DNA of 64,000 nucleotides, taken from contig NZ_LMRT01000014.1 of the NCBI RefSeq assembly GCF_001426225.1, positions 337,514 to 401,513 on the forward strand, read 5' to 3'. The position numbers were made by a program, and so were the translations under genes. Source of the DNA: Allobosea sp. Leaf344 (GTDB taxonomy: Bacteria; Pseudomonadota; Alphaproteobacteria; Rhizobiales; Beijerinckiaceae). Below, piece by piece: positions 8,424-17,602 of the stretch (the stretch's first letter is position 1; the number at the start of each line of letters is the position of its first letter). The notes beneath the pieces are model-generated. The model did not search any database, was not told where the DNA came from, and saw only the letters and a list, made by a program, of their open reading frames with translations.

Positions 8424-9323
8424 TCAGCGCTTCAGCCGCGGCTTGGCGATCCCGGCCGCCTGGCAATGCGCATCCACCATGGCGGAGAAATCCTTGCCGC
8501 CGAAGCCGGCGGCACGGGCCGCGCTGAAGGCCTCGCGCGCGGCCGCCACCATCGGCATCGGCACCTTGGCCGCATTGGCGGCCTCGACGATCAGGCTCAG
8601 ATCCTTATGGGCGAGATCGATGGTGAAGCCGGGTTCGATATCCCCCGCCAGCACCTTGGCCGGCCAGGCGATCTTGAGCTGTCCGTTGACCGCCGTCGTG
8701 CCGTAGAGCACCTCCAGCGTCTTCTCGATGTCGAGCCCGAAGCGCTGCGACAGCGAGAGCGCCTCCGCATTCATCTGGCAGGAGGCGACCGCGAGCAGAT
8801 TATTGACCAGCTTGGTGCGCATCCCGGCGCCGACCGGCCCGCAATGATAGACTGTGGTGCCCATCGCCTCGAGCAGCGGCTTCACCCGGGCGAAATCCGC
8901 GTCGCTGCCGCCGACCATGAAGAGCGACTCGCCCCGGTCGGCATGGGAGGCCAGGCGCCCCACCGGCGCATCGACATAGCCGATGCCCTTGGCGGCGGCC
9001 TGCTTGGCGAGAGCGTCGGTCAGCAGCGGATCGACCGTGCTCATATCCATGATCAGGCTGCCCGGCTTGGCATGCTCCAGAATGCCCGCGGCGCCCGCCA
9101 CCACCTCCTGCACCACCGCCGAGTTCGGCAGCATCGTCACGATGATGTCCGACTGGCCGGCGACGTCGGCGACCGATTCCCCGGCCCGGGCCTGCAGCGA
9201 TTCCAGCTCCTTGACCGCCTCGCTGTTGATGTCGTGAACCACGAGCCGGAAGTCCTTGCGGCACATATTCGAGGCCATCGGCCTGCCCATGCGGCCGAGA
9301 CCGACGAAACCAACCATCTCCAT
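8424..9323 (-). CDS. NAD(P)-dependent oxidoreductase, 3-hydroxyisobutyrate dehydrogenase family
   Basis: 299 residues. The Rossmann fingerprint VGFVGLGRMGRPMASNM is at the N-terminus; the substrate motif appears as YVDAPVGR, the conserved GPVGAGMRTKLVNNLL carries the catalytic lysine, and FTIDLAHKDLSL is the C-terminal family signature. The family includes 3-hydroxyisobutyrate dehydrogenase, tartronate-semialdehyde reductase and sulfolactaldehyde reductase. Start at 9323, eight bases after GGGGAG. Its neighbour is a TPP decarboxylase of ComDE type, so a sulfonated or other short hydroxyacid or aldehyde substrate is plausible, but the sequence does not decide it. Confidence 0.85.
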   Translation of the reverse strand: MEMVGFVGLGRMGRPMASNMCRKDFRLVVHDINSEAVKELESLQARAGESVADVAGQSDIIVTMLPNSAVVQEVVAGAAGILEHAKPGSLIMDMSTVDPLLTDALAKQAAAKGIGYVDAPVGRLASHADRGESLFMVGGSDADFARVKPLLEAMGTTVYHCGPVGAGMRTKLVNNLLAVASCQMNAEALSLSQRFGLDIEKTLEVLYGTTAVNGQLKIAWPAKVLAGDIEPGFTIDLAHKDLSLIVEAANAAKVPMPMVAAAREAFSAARAAGFGGKDFSAMVDAHCQAAGIAKPRLKR

Positions 9324-9422
9324 GCGTCTGCTCCCCAAGCGTCTTGTGCCGTCAACCAGCAGCACGCAGTGGAGCACGGATGCGCAGCACCCTGAAGCCC
9401 TCCAGGCGCATGCGTCCGCCGC

Positions 9423-10016
9423 TCATTTGATGGATGCCATCCGCTGCTCGACCCGCGCGAGAAAGGCCTCGCGCTGCGGCTGTGTGGCGGTGTCGATCCG
9501 GTGCAGCGCCACCCAGAGCTTGCGGCAGCGCGGATGGCAGAGCACCGCGATGCCGGTCAGCAGCACGCGCCGCCCGGGTGCGAACATCACGAGCTCCCAC
9601 CACCACCACGGGGCGCCGAGGGTCGAGACCGCCGCGACCAGCCGGATCTGCGTCAGCACCCGCCCGATCGGCTTGTTGCCCGACGGCATGGCGAAGGTCG
9701 CATGCGGCACCCAGACCCGGTCGAGCCAGCCCTTCAGGATCGCCGGCTGGCCGTACCACCAGGTGGGATAGACGAAGACGAGCCCCTCGCACCAGCGCAG
9801 CGCCTCCAGATGCGCCTCGACGCCCTGCTCGTTGACGCCGGCATCATGATAGTGGCGCCGCTGCTCGGCGCTCAGCACGGGGTCGAACCCCTCGGCATAG
9901 AGGTCGATCAGGCGGATCTCGTGCCCGGCGCGGGAGAGCCCGGCGAGCGTCCGCTCCCGCACCGCGTGATGGAAACTATCCTCGAGCGGGTGGCATGCGA
10001 CGACGAGGATCCTCAT
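9423..10016 (-). CDS. NAD(P)H-dependent oxidoreductase, flavodoxin-like fold (MdaB/KefF/NQO family)
   Basis: 197 residues. The N-terminus MRILVVACHPLEDSFHHAV is the phosphate-binding strand-loop of the flavodoxin-like quinone reductases, and YPTWWYGQPAILKGWLDRVW is the family hallmark. It is a cytosolic FMN/FAD enzyme that reduces quinones or similar electrophiles with two electrons. It lies 13 bases after the topA stop on the same strand, so it is probably transcribed with topA. The insertion APWWWWELVMF adds a hydrophobic patch near the cofactor site. Confidence 0.85.
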   Translation of the reverse strand: MRILVVACHPLEDSFHHAVRERTLAGLSRAGHEIRLIDLYAEGFDPVLSAEQRRHYHDAGVNEQGVEAHLEALRWCEGLVFVYPTWWYGQPAILKGWLDRVWVPHATFAMPSGNKPIGRVLTQIRLVAAVSTLGAPWWWWELVMFAPGRRVLLTGIAVLCHPRCRKLWVALHRIDTATQPQREAFLARVEQRMASIK

Positions 10017-10029
10017 GGCGCCGGCCCGC

Positions 10030-12771
10030 TCAGCCCTTCGCGGCCGCCTTGGGCTTCGGCGCGGCCGCGGATGCGCCTGTCGTTTTCGCCGAAGCCTTGG
10101 CCTTGGCCGGCGCCTTGGGCTTGGCCGCGGCTTTGGCCGCGGAACCGTCCGCCGCCTTGGCCTTGGCGGGAGCCTTGGCCCTGGCGGGCGCCTTGGCTTT
10201 CGCGGGTGCCTTGGCCTTGCCCTTGCCGCCGCCCTTCACGCCGCTGCTCTCGGCCTTGGCGTTGACCAACTCGACCGCCTGTTCGAGCGTGATCGAATCC
10301 TGCGCCAGGGCTTTCGGCAGCGTCGCGTTGACCTTGCCCCAATTGACATAGGGCCCGTATTTCCCGGCGCGCACGACGAGCGCGCCGCCGGCGGGATGTT
10401 CGCCGAGCTCGCGCCCCGGCACCGCGGCACCGCCTCCGAACCTGCGACCGCCGCCGCCGCTCTCCTTGGCGACGATCAGGTCGATCGCGCGATTGCCGCC
10501 GAGTTCGAGAATGTCGTCGTCCCGGTCGATATTCGCATAGGTCTTGCCGTGCTGGACATAGGGCCCGTAGCGCCCGATGCCGACCAGGATCGGCTCGCCG
10601 CTTTCGGGGTGGCGGGCCACCTCGCGCGGCAGGGAGAGCAGCGCCAGCGCCTTCTCCAGGCCGACATCGCCGGCGCTCATGCCCTTGGGCAGGCTGGAGC
10701 GCTTGGGCTTCTCGCCCTCGCCGAGCTGGACATAGGGGCCGAAGCGGCCGTCGCGCAGCGTGACCTCCTGCTCGGTGACCGGATCCTTGCCGAGGATGCG
10801 CACGCCCGGCGCGCCCTGGCCGCCCTCGGCCGTGGCTTCGCCATCGGCGGCCGACACCGTGAGCGGGCGGGTATAGCGGCACTCCGGATAGTTCGAGCAG
10901 CCGACGAAGGCGCCGAACTTGCCGAGCTTGAGCGAGAGCGTGCCCGTGCCGCAGACCTGGCAGGAGCGCGGATCGCCGCCATCCTCCCGCGTCGGGAAGA
11001 CATGGGCGCCCAGCACGCCGTTCAGCGCCTCCAGCACCTCCGTGACCCTGAGATCCTTGGTCTCGCCGATGGCCCGGGTGAACTCGTCCCAGAACTCGCG
11101 CAGCACCACCTTGAAGTCGATCTCGGCATTGGAGACCCGATCGAGCTTCTCCTCGAGATTGGCGGTGAAATCGAACTCGACATAGCGCTTGAAGAAGCTC
11201 TCGAGGAAGGCCGTGACGAGCATGCCCTTGTCCTCGGGCACCAGGCGCTTCTTCTCGATGCGGACATATTCGCGGTCGCGCAGGGTCGAGAGCGTCGCGG
11301 CATAGGTCGAGGGACGACCGATGCCGAGCTCCTCCATGCGCTTGACCAGGCTCGCCTCGGAATAGCGCGGCGGCGGCTCGGTGAAATGCTGGTCGGCGGC
11401 GATGGCGCGCTTCTCCAGCGGGTCGCCGGCCTTCATCGGCGGCAGCTTCCGGCTGTCCTCGTCTTCCTCGTCGTCGCGCCCTTCCTGATAGAGTTTCAGG
11501 AAGCCGTCGAACAGCACGACCTGGCCGCTGGCGCGCAGTTCGAGCTGACGGCCGGAGACCGTGGCGGAGATGTCGACGCTGGTGCGCTCCATCTCGGCCG
11601 ATTCCATCTGGCTCGCGATCGTCCGGGTCCAGATCAGCTCGTAGAGCTTCGCCTGTTCCGGCTCCAGATGGCGCGCCACCATCGCCGGCAGCCGCGCCAG
11701 ATCGGTCGGGCGGATGGCCTCATGCGCCTCCTGCGCGTTCTTCGCCTTGACCGTGTATTTGCGCGGCGCGTTCGGGACGTAGCGCGCGCCGAACTCCTTT
11801 GAGATCACCGAGCGGGCGGCGGCGATGGCGCTCGAATCCATGTCGACGCCGTCGGTGCGCATATAGGTGATGAGGCCGACGGTCTCCCCGCCGATATCGA
11901 CGCCCTCATAGAGCCGCTGCGCCACCTGCATCGCCCGGGCCGGCGCCATGCCGAGCTTGCGCGAGGCCTCCTGCTGCAGCGTCGAGGTCTGGAAGGGCGG
12001 GTGGGGATGCCGCTTGACCGGCTTGGCCTCGACATTCGAGACGGCGAAGGCCGCCGTCTCCAGCGCCGCCTTGAAGGCCTTCGCCTCCTCGCCCGTGCCG
12101 ATGTCGAGCCGCGAGATCTTCTTGCCGTCGGCGCCGACCAGCCGCGCCTCGAACTCGCCGCCCCTCGCGGTCGCCAGCGTCGCGACGAGCGACCAGTATT
12201 CGCGGGCGCGGAACGCCTCGATCTCGCGCTCGCGGTCGCAGACGATGCGCAACGCCACCGATTGCACCCGCCCGGCCGAACGGGCGCCGGGCAGCTTGCG
12301 CCACAGCACCGGCGACAGGGTGAAGCCGACGAGATAATCCAGGGCGCGGCGGGCCAGATAGGCGTCGACCAGCGCCTGGTCGACCTGCCGCGGATTGGCC
12401 AGCGCCTTCTGCACCGCGTCCTTGGTCACGGCGTTGAAGGTGACGCGCTCGACCGGAATGCCCTTCAGCGCCCGCTTCTGGTTCAGCGCCTCCAGCACAT
12501 GCCAGGAGATCGCCTCGCCCTCGCGGTCGGGGTCGGTGGCGAGGATCAGCTTGTCGGCACCTTTCAGTGCCTTGACGATCTCGGACACCTGCTTGGCGCC
12601 GCGCCCCTCGATCTCCCAGAGCATCCTGAAGTCATCCTCCGGATCGACCGAGCCATCCTTGGCCGGCAGATCGCGGATATGGCCGAAGGAGGCCACGACC
12701 TCGTAATCGGAGCCGAGATATTTGTTGATCGTCTTGGCCTTGGCCGGCGACTCGACGACGAGGAGCTTCAT
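10030..12771 (-). CDS. topA: DNA topoisomerase I
   Basis: 913 residues. TOPRIM domain at the N-terminus (MKLLVVESPAKAKTINKYLG, then ATDPDREGEAISWH); the catalytic tyrosine is in the GLITYMRTDGVDM block; one zinc ribbon is seen near residue 600 (CQVCG then CSNYPEC), followed by further TopA C-terminal repeats (GRFGPYVQLGEG, GRYGPYVQHGK, GKYGPYVNWGK). It relaxes negative supercoils. The last 80 or so residues are a lysine/alanine/proline tail of AKAPAKAKAPARAK repeats. It diverges from pyrB; a perfect TTGACA (12896-12901, minus strand) is a candidate -35. Confidence 0.97.
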   Translation of the reverse strand: MKLLVVESPAKAKTINKYLGSDYEVVASFGHIRDLPAKDGSVDPEDDFRMLWEIEGRGAKQVSEIVKALKGADKLILATDPDREGEAISWHVLEALNQKRALKGIPVERVTFNAVTKDAVQKALANPRQVDQALVDAYLARRALDYLVGFTLSPVLWRKLPGARSAGRVQSVALRIVCDREREIEAFRAREYWSLVATLATARGGEFEARLVGADGKKISRLDIGTGEEAKAFKAALETAAFAVSNVEAKPVKRHPHPPFQTSTLQQEASRKLGMAPARAMQVAQRLYEGVDIGGETVGLITYMRTDGVDMDSSAIAAARSVISKEFGARYVPNAPRKYTVKAKNAQEAHEAIRPTDLARLPAMVARHLEPEQAKLYELIWTRTIASQMESAEMERTSVDISATVSGRQLELRASGQVVLFDGFLKLYQEGRDDEEDEDSRKLPPMKAGDPLEKRAIAADQHFTEPPPRYSEASLVKRMEELGIGRPSTYAATLSTLRDREYVRIEKKRLVPEDKGMLVTAFLESFFKRYVEFDFTANLEEKLDRVSNAEIDFKVVLREFWDEFTRAIGETKDLRVTEVLEALNGVLGAHVFPTREDGGDPRSCQVCGTGTLSLKLGKFGAFVGCSNYPECRYTRPLTVSAADGEATAEGGQGAPGVRILGKDPVTEQEVTLRDGRFGPYVQLGEGEKPKRSSLPKGMSAGDVGLEKALALLSLPREVARHPESGEPILVGIGRYGPYVQHGKTYANIDRDDDILELGGNRAIDLIVAKESGGGGRRFGGGAAVPGRELGEHPAGGALVVRAGKYGPYVNWGKVNATLPKALAQDSITLEQAVELVNAKAESSGVKGGGKGKAKAPAKAKAPARAKAPAKAKAADGSAAKAAAKPKAPAKAKASAKTTGASAAAPKPKAAAKG

Positions 12772-13074
12772 GGGGCGTTCGTTCTCAAATGGACAATGCA
12801 GTCGCAGGCACGATCATGCCGGCAGGACGCAAATGGCTCGGTGCGGGTGATAGCTTGTCGGGCAGGGGCGTGAAAGTGGGTAAGGCCACCGCGCTTGTCA
12901 AACTCCGCGCCTGTTGCGCCAATGTCGCCGCTACGGCAGAGCATCGACGCGCCGGCCGGTGAGGGCGCCGCTCCGGCGCCCCCGGCTGCGGCCGCTGACG
13001 CGTCCGGTCAGAGCGCGGCGCGCCACGACGGCGCTTGCGCTGCATCCGAGTCGCGCCTAAACACCCTGCTTCAA
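12772..13074. other. intergenic region between divergent topA and pyrB
   Basis: 303 bases without a convincing gene. The pyrB frame is open through most of it (from 12895), but it encodes alanine-rich filler unlike any ATCase N-terminus. A TTGACA on the minus strand at 12896-12901 could be the topA -35; the base pattern 17 bases on (CACTTT) is a poor -10. No palindrome or pyrimidine-type attenuator was seen. Confidence 0.4.
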
Positions 13075-14019
13075 ATGACATCGCCAGCGCCGCTCTATCC
13101 GCACCGCCATCTCCTCGGGATCGAGGGGCTGTCGCATTTGGATATCGAGGCGCTGCTCGACCGGGCGGATGATTACGTCGCCCTGTCGCGGCAGGTCGAG
13201 AAGAAGACCGCCACCCTGCGCGGCCGCACCCAGATCAACCTGTTCTTCGAGCCGTCGACGCGGACGCAGGCCTCCTTCGAGCTCGCCGGCAAGCGCCTCG
13301 GCGCGGATGTGATGAACATGTCCGTCGCCTCCTCCTCGGTGAAGAAGGGCGAGACGCTGATCGACACCGCCGCGACGCTGAACGCGATGCGGCCCGACAT
13401 TCTGGTGGTGCGCCACCAGGCGGCCGGCGCGGTCAATCTGCTCGCCCGCAAGGTCGACTGCTCGGTCGTCAATGCCGGCGACGGCGCCCATGAACATCCC
13501 ACCCAGGCGCTGCTCGACGCGCTGACCATCCGCCGCAACAAGGGCCGGATCATGGGGCTGACGGTGGCGATCTGCGGCGACATCCTGCATTCCCGCGTCG
13601 CCCGCTCCAACATCATCCTGCTCAACGCGCTCGGCGCCAAGGTCCGCCTGATCGCGCCCTCCAGCCTGCTGCCGGCCGGCATCGACAGGATGGGCGTCGC
13701 GGTCTTCACCGACATGAAGAAAGGGCTCGAAGGCGCTGACATCGTGATGATGCTGCGCCTTCAGCTGGAGCGGATGCACGGCGCCTTCGTGCCCTCGATG
13801 AAGGAGTATTTCCGCTATTTCGGCCTGGATCGCGAAAAGCTCGACCTCGCCGCGCCGGATGCGCTGGTGATGCATCCGGGCCCCATGAATCGCGGCGTCG
13901 AGATCTCCTCGGAGGTGGCCGACGGCGCGCAATCGCTCATCCGCGAGCAGGTCGAGATGGGCGTCGCCGTCCGGATGGCCGTGCTCGACGCGCTGGCCCA
14001 GCACCTGCCCAATGGCTGA
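13075..14019 (+). CDS. pyrB: aspartate carbamoyltransferase catalytic subunit
   Basis: 314 residues, matching ATCase catalytic chains. The carbamoyl-phosphate motif is [13 protein letters not shown], with a KKGET loop, the [12 protein letters not shown] aspartate-domain motif and [12 protein letters not shown] near the C-terminus. It condenses carbamoyl phosphate and aspartate in de novo pyrimidine synthesis. Start at 13075 fits the family; no strong Shine-Dalgarno is present. The next gene, a DHOase-like protein, starts eight bases before its stop, as in Pseudomonas pyrBC' where the two products form one complex. No regulatory pyrI subunit is present. Confidence 0.96.
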   Translation: MTSPAPLYPHRHLLGIEGLSHLDIEALLDRADDYVALSRQVEKKTATLRGRTQINLFFEPSTRTQASFELAGKRLGADVMNMSVASSSVKKGETLIDTAATLNAMRPDILVVRHQAAGAVNLLARKVDCSVVNAGDGAHEHPTQALLDALTIRRNKGRIMGLTVAICGDILHSRVARSNIILLNALGAKVRLIAPSSLLPAGIDRMGVAVFTDMKKGLEGADIVMMLRLQLERMHGAFVPSMKEYFRYFGLDREKLDLAAPDALVMHPGPMNRGVEISSEVADGAQSLIREQVEMGVAVRMAVLDALAQHLPNG

Positions 14020-15331
14020 CGGACCCATGGCCGAGCATCAGGATTTCGCGATCGTCGACGCCCGCCTGCTCGATCCCGCCAGCGGGCGGGAGGAGCGCGG
14101 CGCGGTGCTGGTGCGCGGCGGGCTGATCGCCGACGTCGTCTGGGGGCAGGGCGCGCCCGAGACGCCGCAGGGCCTGGAGCGGCGCGATGCGCGCGGCCTC
14201 CTTCTCGCGCCGGGGTTGGTCGATCTGCGGGCCTTTTTGGGCGAGCCCGGCGCCGAGTTCCGCGAGACGCTGGGCACCGGCTCGCAGGCCGCGGCGGCCG
14301 GCGGCGTCACCACCATCGTCTGCCGGCCCGATACCGATCCGCCGATCGACGACCCCGCCATCATCGATTTCCTGAAGCGCCGCGCCCGCGACAAGGCCAT
14401 CGTCAACGTCCTGCCCTGCGCCGCGCTGAGCAAGGGCATCCAGGGCAAGGAGATCACCGAATTCGGCCTGCTGCTCGAGGCCGGTGCCGTCGCCTTCGGC
14501 GATGGCGCGAAGGCGGTGCGCAACCCGCAGCTGATGCGCCGGGCCATGATCTATGGCCGCGATTTCGACGCGCTGATCATGAACCATGTCGAGGATCCCG
14601 ATCTGCGCGGCTCCGGCGTGATGAACGAAGGCGAATTCGCCACCCGCAAGGGGCTGCCCGGCATACCGCGCGAGGCCGAGACGGTGATGCTGGAGCGCGA
14701 CATCCGGCTCGCCCGCGCTACCGGCGCCCGCTACCACGCCGCGATGATCTCCTGCGCCGATTCGGTCGAGCTGGTGCGCCGCGCCAAGGCCGACGGGCTC
14801 AGGGTGAGCTGCGGCGTCTCCATCAACAACCTCACGCTGAACGAGAACGACGTCGGCGACTACCGCACCTTCTGCAAGGTCTCGCCGCCTCTGCGTCTCG
14901 AGGACGAGCGGCTGGCGATGGTCGCGGCGCTGGCCGAGGGCGTGATCGACGTCGTCGTCTCCGATCACGACCCGCAGGATGTCGAGACCAAGCGCCAGCC
15001 ATTCGCCGACGCCGCCGATGGCGCGCTCGGCATCGAGACCCTTCTGGCGGCGGCGCTGCGGCTGTTCCATGCCGGGCAGGTGCCGCTGCCGGTCCTGCTC
15101 GCGGCGTTGACGCAGCGCCCGGCCGCTCTGCTCGGGCTCGGCTGCGGGCGGCTGGTCAAGGGAGCGCCGGCGGATCTGATCCTGCTCGATCCCGACGCGC
15201 CCTTCATCGTCGACAAGCGCACGCTGAAATCGCGCGCCAAGAACTCGCCCTTCGACGAGGCCAGGCTACAGGGCCTGGTGCGCACGACAATCGTCGCGGG
15301 CCGGGTGGTTTACGAAAACGCGGCGGTCTAA
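14012..15331 (+). CDS. dihydroorotase-like protein PyrC', probably non-catalytic
   Basis: 439 residues (an inner ATG at 14027 is an alternative start). The amidohydrolase frame is clear ([58 protein letters not shown]), but metal-site residues are missing. The HxH that normally follows GLVD reads DLRAF at residues 71-75, the usual PHHL is INNL, and the second His of the HxxH block is Met. This matches the Pseudomonas PyrC' type, a structural partner needed for ATCase assembly. Overlap with pyrB supports that role. Conventional annotation calls it dihydroorotase; I expect the active enzyme elsewhere. Confidence 0.85.
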   Translation: MADGPMAEHQDFAIVDARLLDPASGREERGAVLVRGGLIADVVWGQGAPETPQGLERRDARGLLLAPGLVDLRAFLGEPGAEFRETLGTGSQAAAAGGVTTIVCRPDTDPPIDDPAIIDFLKRRARDKAIVNVLPCAALSKGIQGKEITEFGLLLEAGAVAFGDGAKAVRNPQLMRRAMIYGRDFDALIMNHVEDPDLRGSGVMNEGEFATRKGLPGIPREAETVMLERDIRLARATGARYHAAMISCADSVELVRRAKADGLRVSCGVSINNLTLNENDVGDYRTFCKVSPPLRLEDERLAMVAALAEGVIDVVVSDHDPQDVETKRQPFADAADGALGIETLLAAALRLFHAGQVPLPVLLAALTQRPAALLGLGCGRLVKGAPADLILLDPDAPFIVDKRTLKSRAKNSPFDEARLQGLVRTTIVAGRVVYENAAV

Positions 15332-15364
15332 GCTGTCGCCTGCTGACGCAGGGGAATGTTTCGC

Positions 15365-15988
15365 ATGGCTGAGTTGATCACCACGGGGCTCCCGCCGGCC
15401 CTCGTCGCCGCGGCATTGGCGATCGGCTATCTCCTCGGCTCGATACCCTTCGGCATCATCCTGACCCGCCTGGCCGGCGGGCCCGATCTGCGCAGCATCG
15501 GCTCCGGCAATATCGGCGCGACCAATGTGCTGCGCACCGGCAACAAGAAGCTCGCGGCGCTGACTTTGGCCGGCGACATGCTCAAGGGCACGCTGGCGGT
15601 GATCCTCTGCTTCCATCTGCTCGGCGGCAAATCGGCGGCGGTGCTCGCCGGCATCGGCGCCTTCGTCGGGCATGTCTTCCCGGTCTGGCTCCGCTTCAAG
15701 GGCGGGAAAGGCGTCGCCACCTATCTCGGCGTGCTGATCGGGCTGAAATTCTCCATCGCGATCGTCTTCGCCGCGATCTGGCTCAGCACCGCCTATCTCT
15801 CGCGCTATTCCTCGCTCTCGGCGCTGCTGGCGAGCCTGCTGACGCCACTGCTGCTCTGGTTCTGGGCCGGCGAGCGCCAGATGGCGCTGGCGATGGCGCT
15901 GCTCACGCTGCTGCTGTTCATCATGCACCGGAGCAATATCGCGAGGCTTCTGGCCGGGACCGAAGGCAAGATCGGGCAGAAGGGCTGA
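15365..15988 (+). CDS. plsY: glycerol-3-phosphate acyltransferase PlsY
   Basis: 207 residues with about five membrane spans. Hallmarks are [12 protein letters not shown], the conserved [17 protein letters not shown] loop and [18 protein letters not shown]. It moves an acyl group from acyl-phosphate to glycerol-3-phosphate, the first step of phospholipid synthesis, at the inner membrane. Start at 15365 is preferred because GGGGA lies nine bases upstream; the ATG at 15356 would sit on that site. It follows the PyrC' gene by 33 bases and is five bases from dprA, so the four genes look like one operon. Confidence 0.95.
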   Translation: MAELITTGLPPALVAAALAIGYLLGSIPFGIILTRLAGGPDLRSIGSGNIGATNVLRTGNKKLAALTLAGDMLKGTLAVILCFHLLGGKSAAVLAGIGAFVGHVFPVWLRFKGGKGVATYLGVLIGLKFSIAIVFAAIWLSTAYLSRYSSLSALLASLLTPLLLWFWAGERQMALAMALLTLLLFIMHRSNIARLLAGTEGKIGQKG

Positions 15989-15993
15989 GTGCC

Positions 15994-17211
15994 ATGGCCG
16001 GGATCGCGCTCACCGATCGCCAGCGCCTCGATTGGCTCAGGCTGATCCGCAGCGAGAGCGTCGGCCCGCGGACCTTCCGCTCGCTGATGAACCGGTTCGG
16101 CGGCGCGGCCGCGGCGCTCGACGCCCTGCCGGACATCGCCCGCCAGGCCGGCCGCAGGCTGCGCCTGTGCAGCCCGAGCGAGGCCGAGCGGGAGATGGTC
16201 GCGCTGGAGCGGCTGGGCGGCGTCTTCCTCGCCATGGGAGAGGCCGGCTACCCCACCGCGCTCCAGGCCATCGACACCGCGCCGCCGCTGATCGCCGTGA
16301 TCGGGCAGGCTCAGGTTCTGGCCAGGCCCGCCGTGGCGCTTGTGGGCTCGCGCAACGCCTCGGCGGCGGGGCTGAAATTCGCCGGCCGGCTGGCGCGCGA
16401 ACTCGGCGAGGCCGGTTTCGCCATCACCTCCGGCCTGGCCAGGGGCATCGATACCGCCGCCCATGAAGCCAGCCTCGGCAGCGGCACGATCGCCGTGCTG
16501 GCCGGCGGGCTCGACCAGCCCTATCCGCCGGAAAACCTGCCCTTGCTCGCGAGGCTCCAGGAGCAGGGGGCGGCCATCAGCGAGATGCCGCTCGGCTGGG
16601 TGCCGCGCGGCCGGGATTTCCCGCGGCGCAACCGCATCGTCTCCGGGCTCTCGCTCGGCACGGTGGTGGTCGAGGCGGCGCGGAAATCGGGCTCGCTCAT
16701 CACCGCGCGCTTCGCCAATGAGCAGGGGCGGCTGGTCTTCGCGGTGCCGGGTTCGCCGCTCGATCCGCGCGCCGAAGGCGGGAATCATCTGATCCGCGAA
16801 GGTGCGATCCTCTGTGCGGAGGCCGCTCACATCATCGAGGCCCTGGCGCCGCTGCTCGCCGCCGATCCCGCCGCCGCGCATCGCGGATCGCAGCTATGGG
16901 ATGCGCTGCCGGCCGAGGAGGAGCCGCTCTGGGACGAGCTCGACCTGCCCGATATCGCGCCGGCCCCACGGGCGCCGGCCGCCCTCGGCGATCCGCCGCT
17001 GCGGCAGGCCGAGCCCGCCGCGGCCGGAGACAGCGCGAGCGCCCCGCCTCCGGACCTGCTGGAGCTGATCGGCCTGGCGCCCTTGTCGCTCGACGATCTC
17101 GTCAGGGCGAGCGCCCGCCCGGCCCGCGACGTCAGCCGGGCGCTGCTCGAGCTGGAACTGAGCGGCGCGGTGCTGCGCCATCCCGGCGGCTCCGTCAGCC
17201 GGGCGCTCTAG
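15994..17211 (+). CDS. dprA: DNA-processing protein DprA
   Basis: 405 residues. An N-terminal helical domain is followed by the Rossmann-like domain with VALVGSRNASAAG, GFAITSGLARGIDTAAHEAS, FPRRNRIVSGLS and GSLITARFANEQGR, all DprA motifs. The C-terminus (from LLELIGLAPLSLDDL) is a winged-helix domain separated by a long proline/alanine linker. DprA loads RecA on incoming single-stranded DNA in transformation and occurs in many non-competent bacteria. Last gene of the pyrB rightward run; its stop overlaps the stop of the small convergent gene by three bases. Confidence 0.95.
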   Translation: MAGIALTDRQRLDWLRLIRSESVGPRTFRSLMNRFGGAAAALDALPDIARQAGRRLRLCSPSEAEREMVALERLGGVFLAMGEAGYPTALQAIDTAPPLIAVIGQAQVLARPAVALVGSRNASAAGLKFAGRLARELGEAGFAITSGLARGIDTAAHEASLGSGTIAVLAGGLDQPYPPENLPLLARLQEQGAAISEMPLGWVPRGRDFPRRNRIVSGLSLGTVVVEAARKSGSLITARFANEQGRLVFAVPGSPLDPRAEGGNHLIREGAILCAEAAHIIEALAPLLAADPAAAHRGSQLWDALPAEEEPLWDELDLPDIAPAPRAPAALGDPPLRQAEPAAAGDSASAPPPDLLELIGLAPLSLDDLVRASARPARDVSRALLELELSGAVLRHPGGSVSRAL

Positions 17212-17492
17212 CCGTCGCTCTGCCCCAGCACGCCGTCGGCACGCTCGGCGACCTGGACCGACGCTTCGATCCGGACCATTTCGAGGAAGTAGGCGAGGGT
17301 GTCGAGCCGCACCGCCATCGCCATCACGCGCAATTCCGCGGCGATGGATTCGATGTAGCACGCTACCGAGAGTTGTGTGACCGGCAGGGGACCGGCGGCC
17401 TGGAGCGGTCCCGTCACGAGCGCATGGCCTGCGCCATTCTCCGCATTGGCGGGCCGATCATAGGGAGCGGGCATCGGTTTACTGCCGGGCAT
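17208..17492 (-). CDS. small conserved-looking hypothetical protein
   Basis: 94 residues from the ATG at 17492 (weak AGAGAA upstream; the open frame reaches back to 17579). The C-terminal half, YIESIAAELRVMAMAVRLDT then LAYFLEMVRIEASVQ, is an amphipathic helical region of a kind common as short uncharacterised proteins in Rhizobiales, which is why I keep it. The N-terminal half is proline-rich and probably disordered. It converges on dprA with overlapping stop codons. Function unknown. Confidence 0.6.
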   Translation of the reverse strand: MPGSKPMPAPYDRPANAENGAGHALVTGPLQAAGPLPVTQLSVACYIESIAAELRVMAMAVRLDTLAYFLEMVRIEASVQVAERADGVLGQSDG

Positions 17493-17602
17493 TGCGTTCT
17501 CTGGCTGGCACAGCAGCACGACGTGAGATACGGCGCTGCGCGGCATGCAACCTATAAGAGCATACGCAGTTCCTGGCAACCGTCCTGACGTTTTCCGCTA
17601 GG

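Noticed and set aside
10080-10240. Array of short direct repeats resembling a CRISPR or satellite
   Set aside because: They are codons of the Lys/Ala/Pro-rich tail of TopA, in frame and without constant spacers.
12895-13074. 60-residue N-terminal extension of pyrB
   Set aside because: Alanine/proline filler with no homology to ATCase; the family N-terminus starts at 13075.
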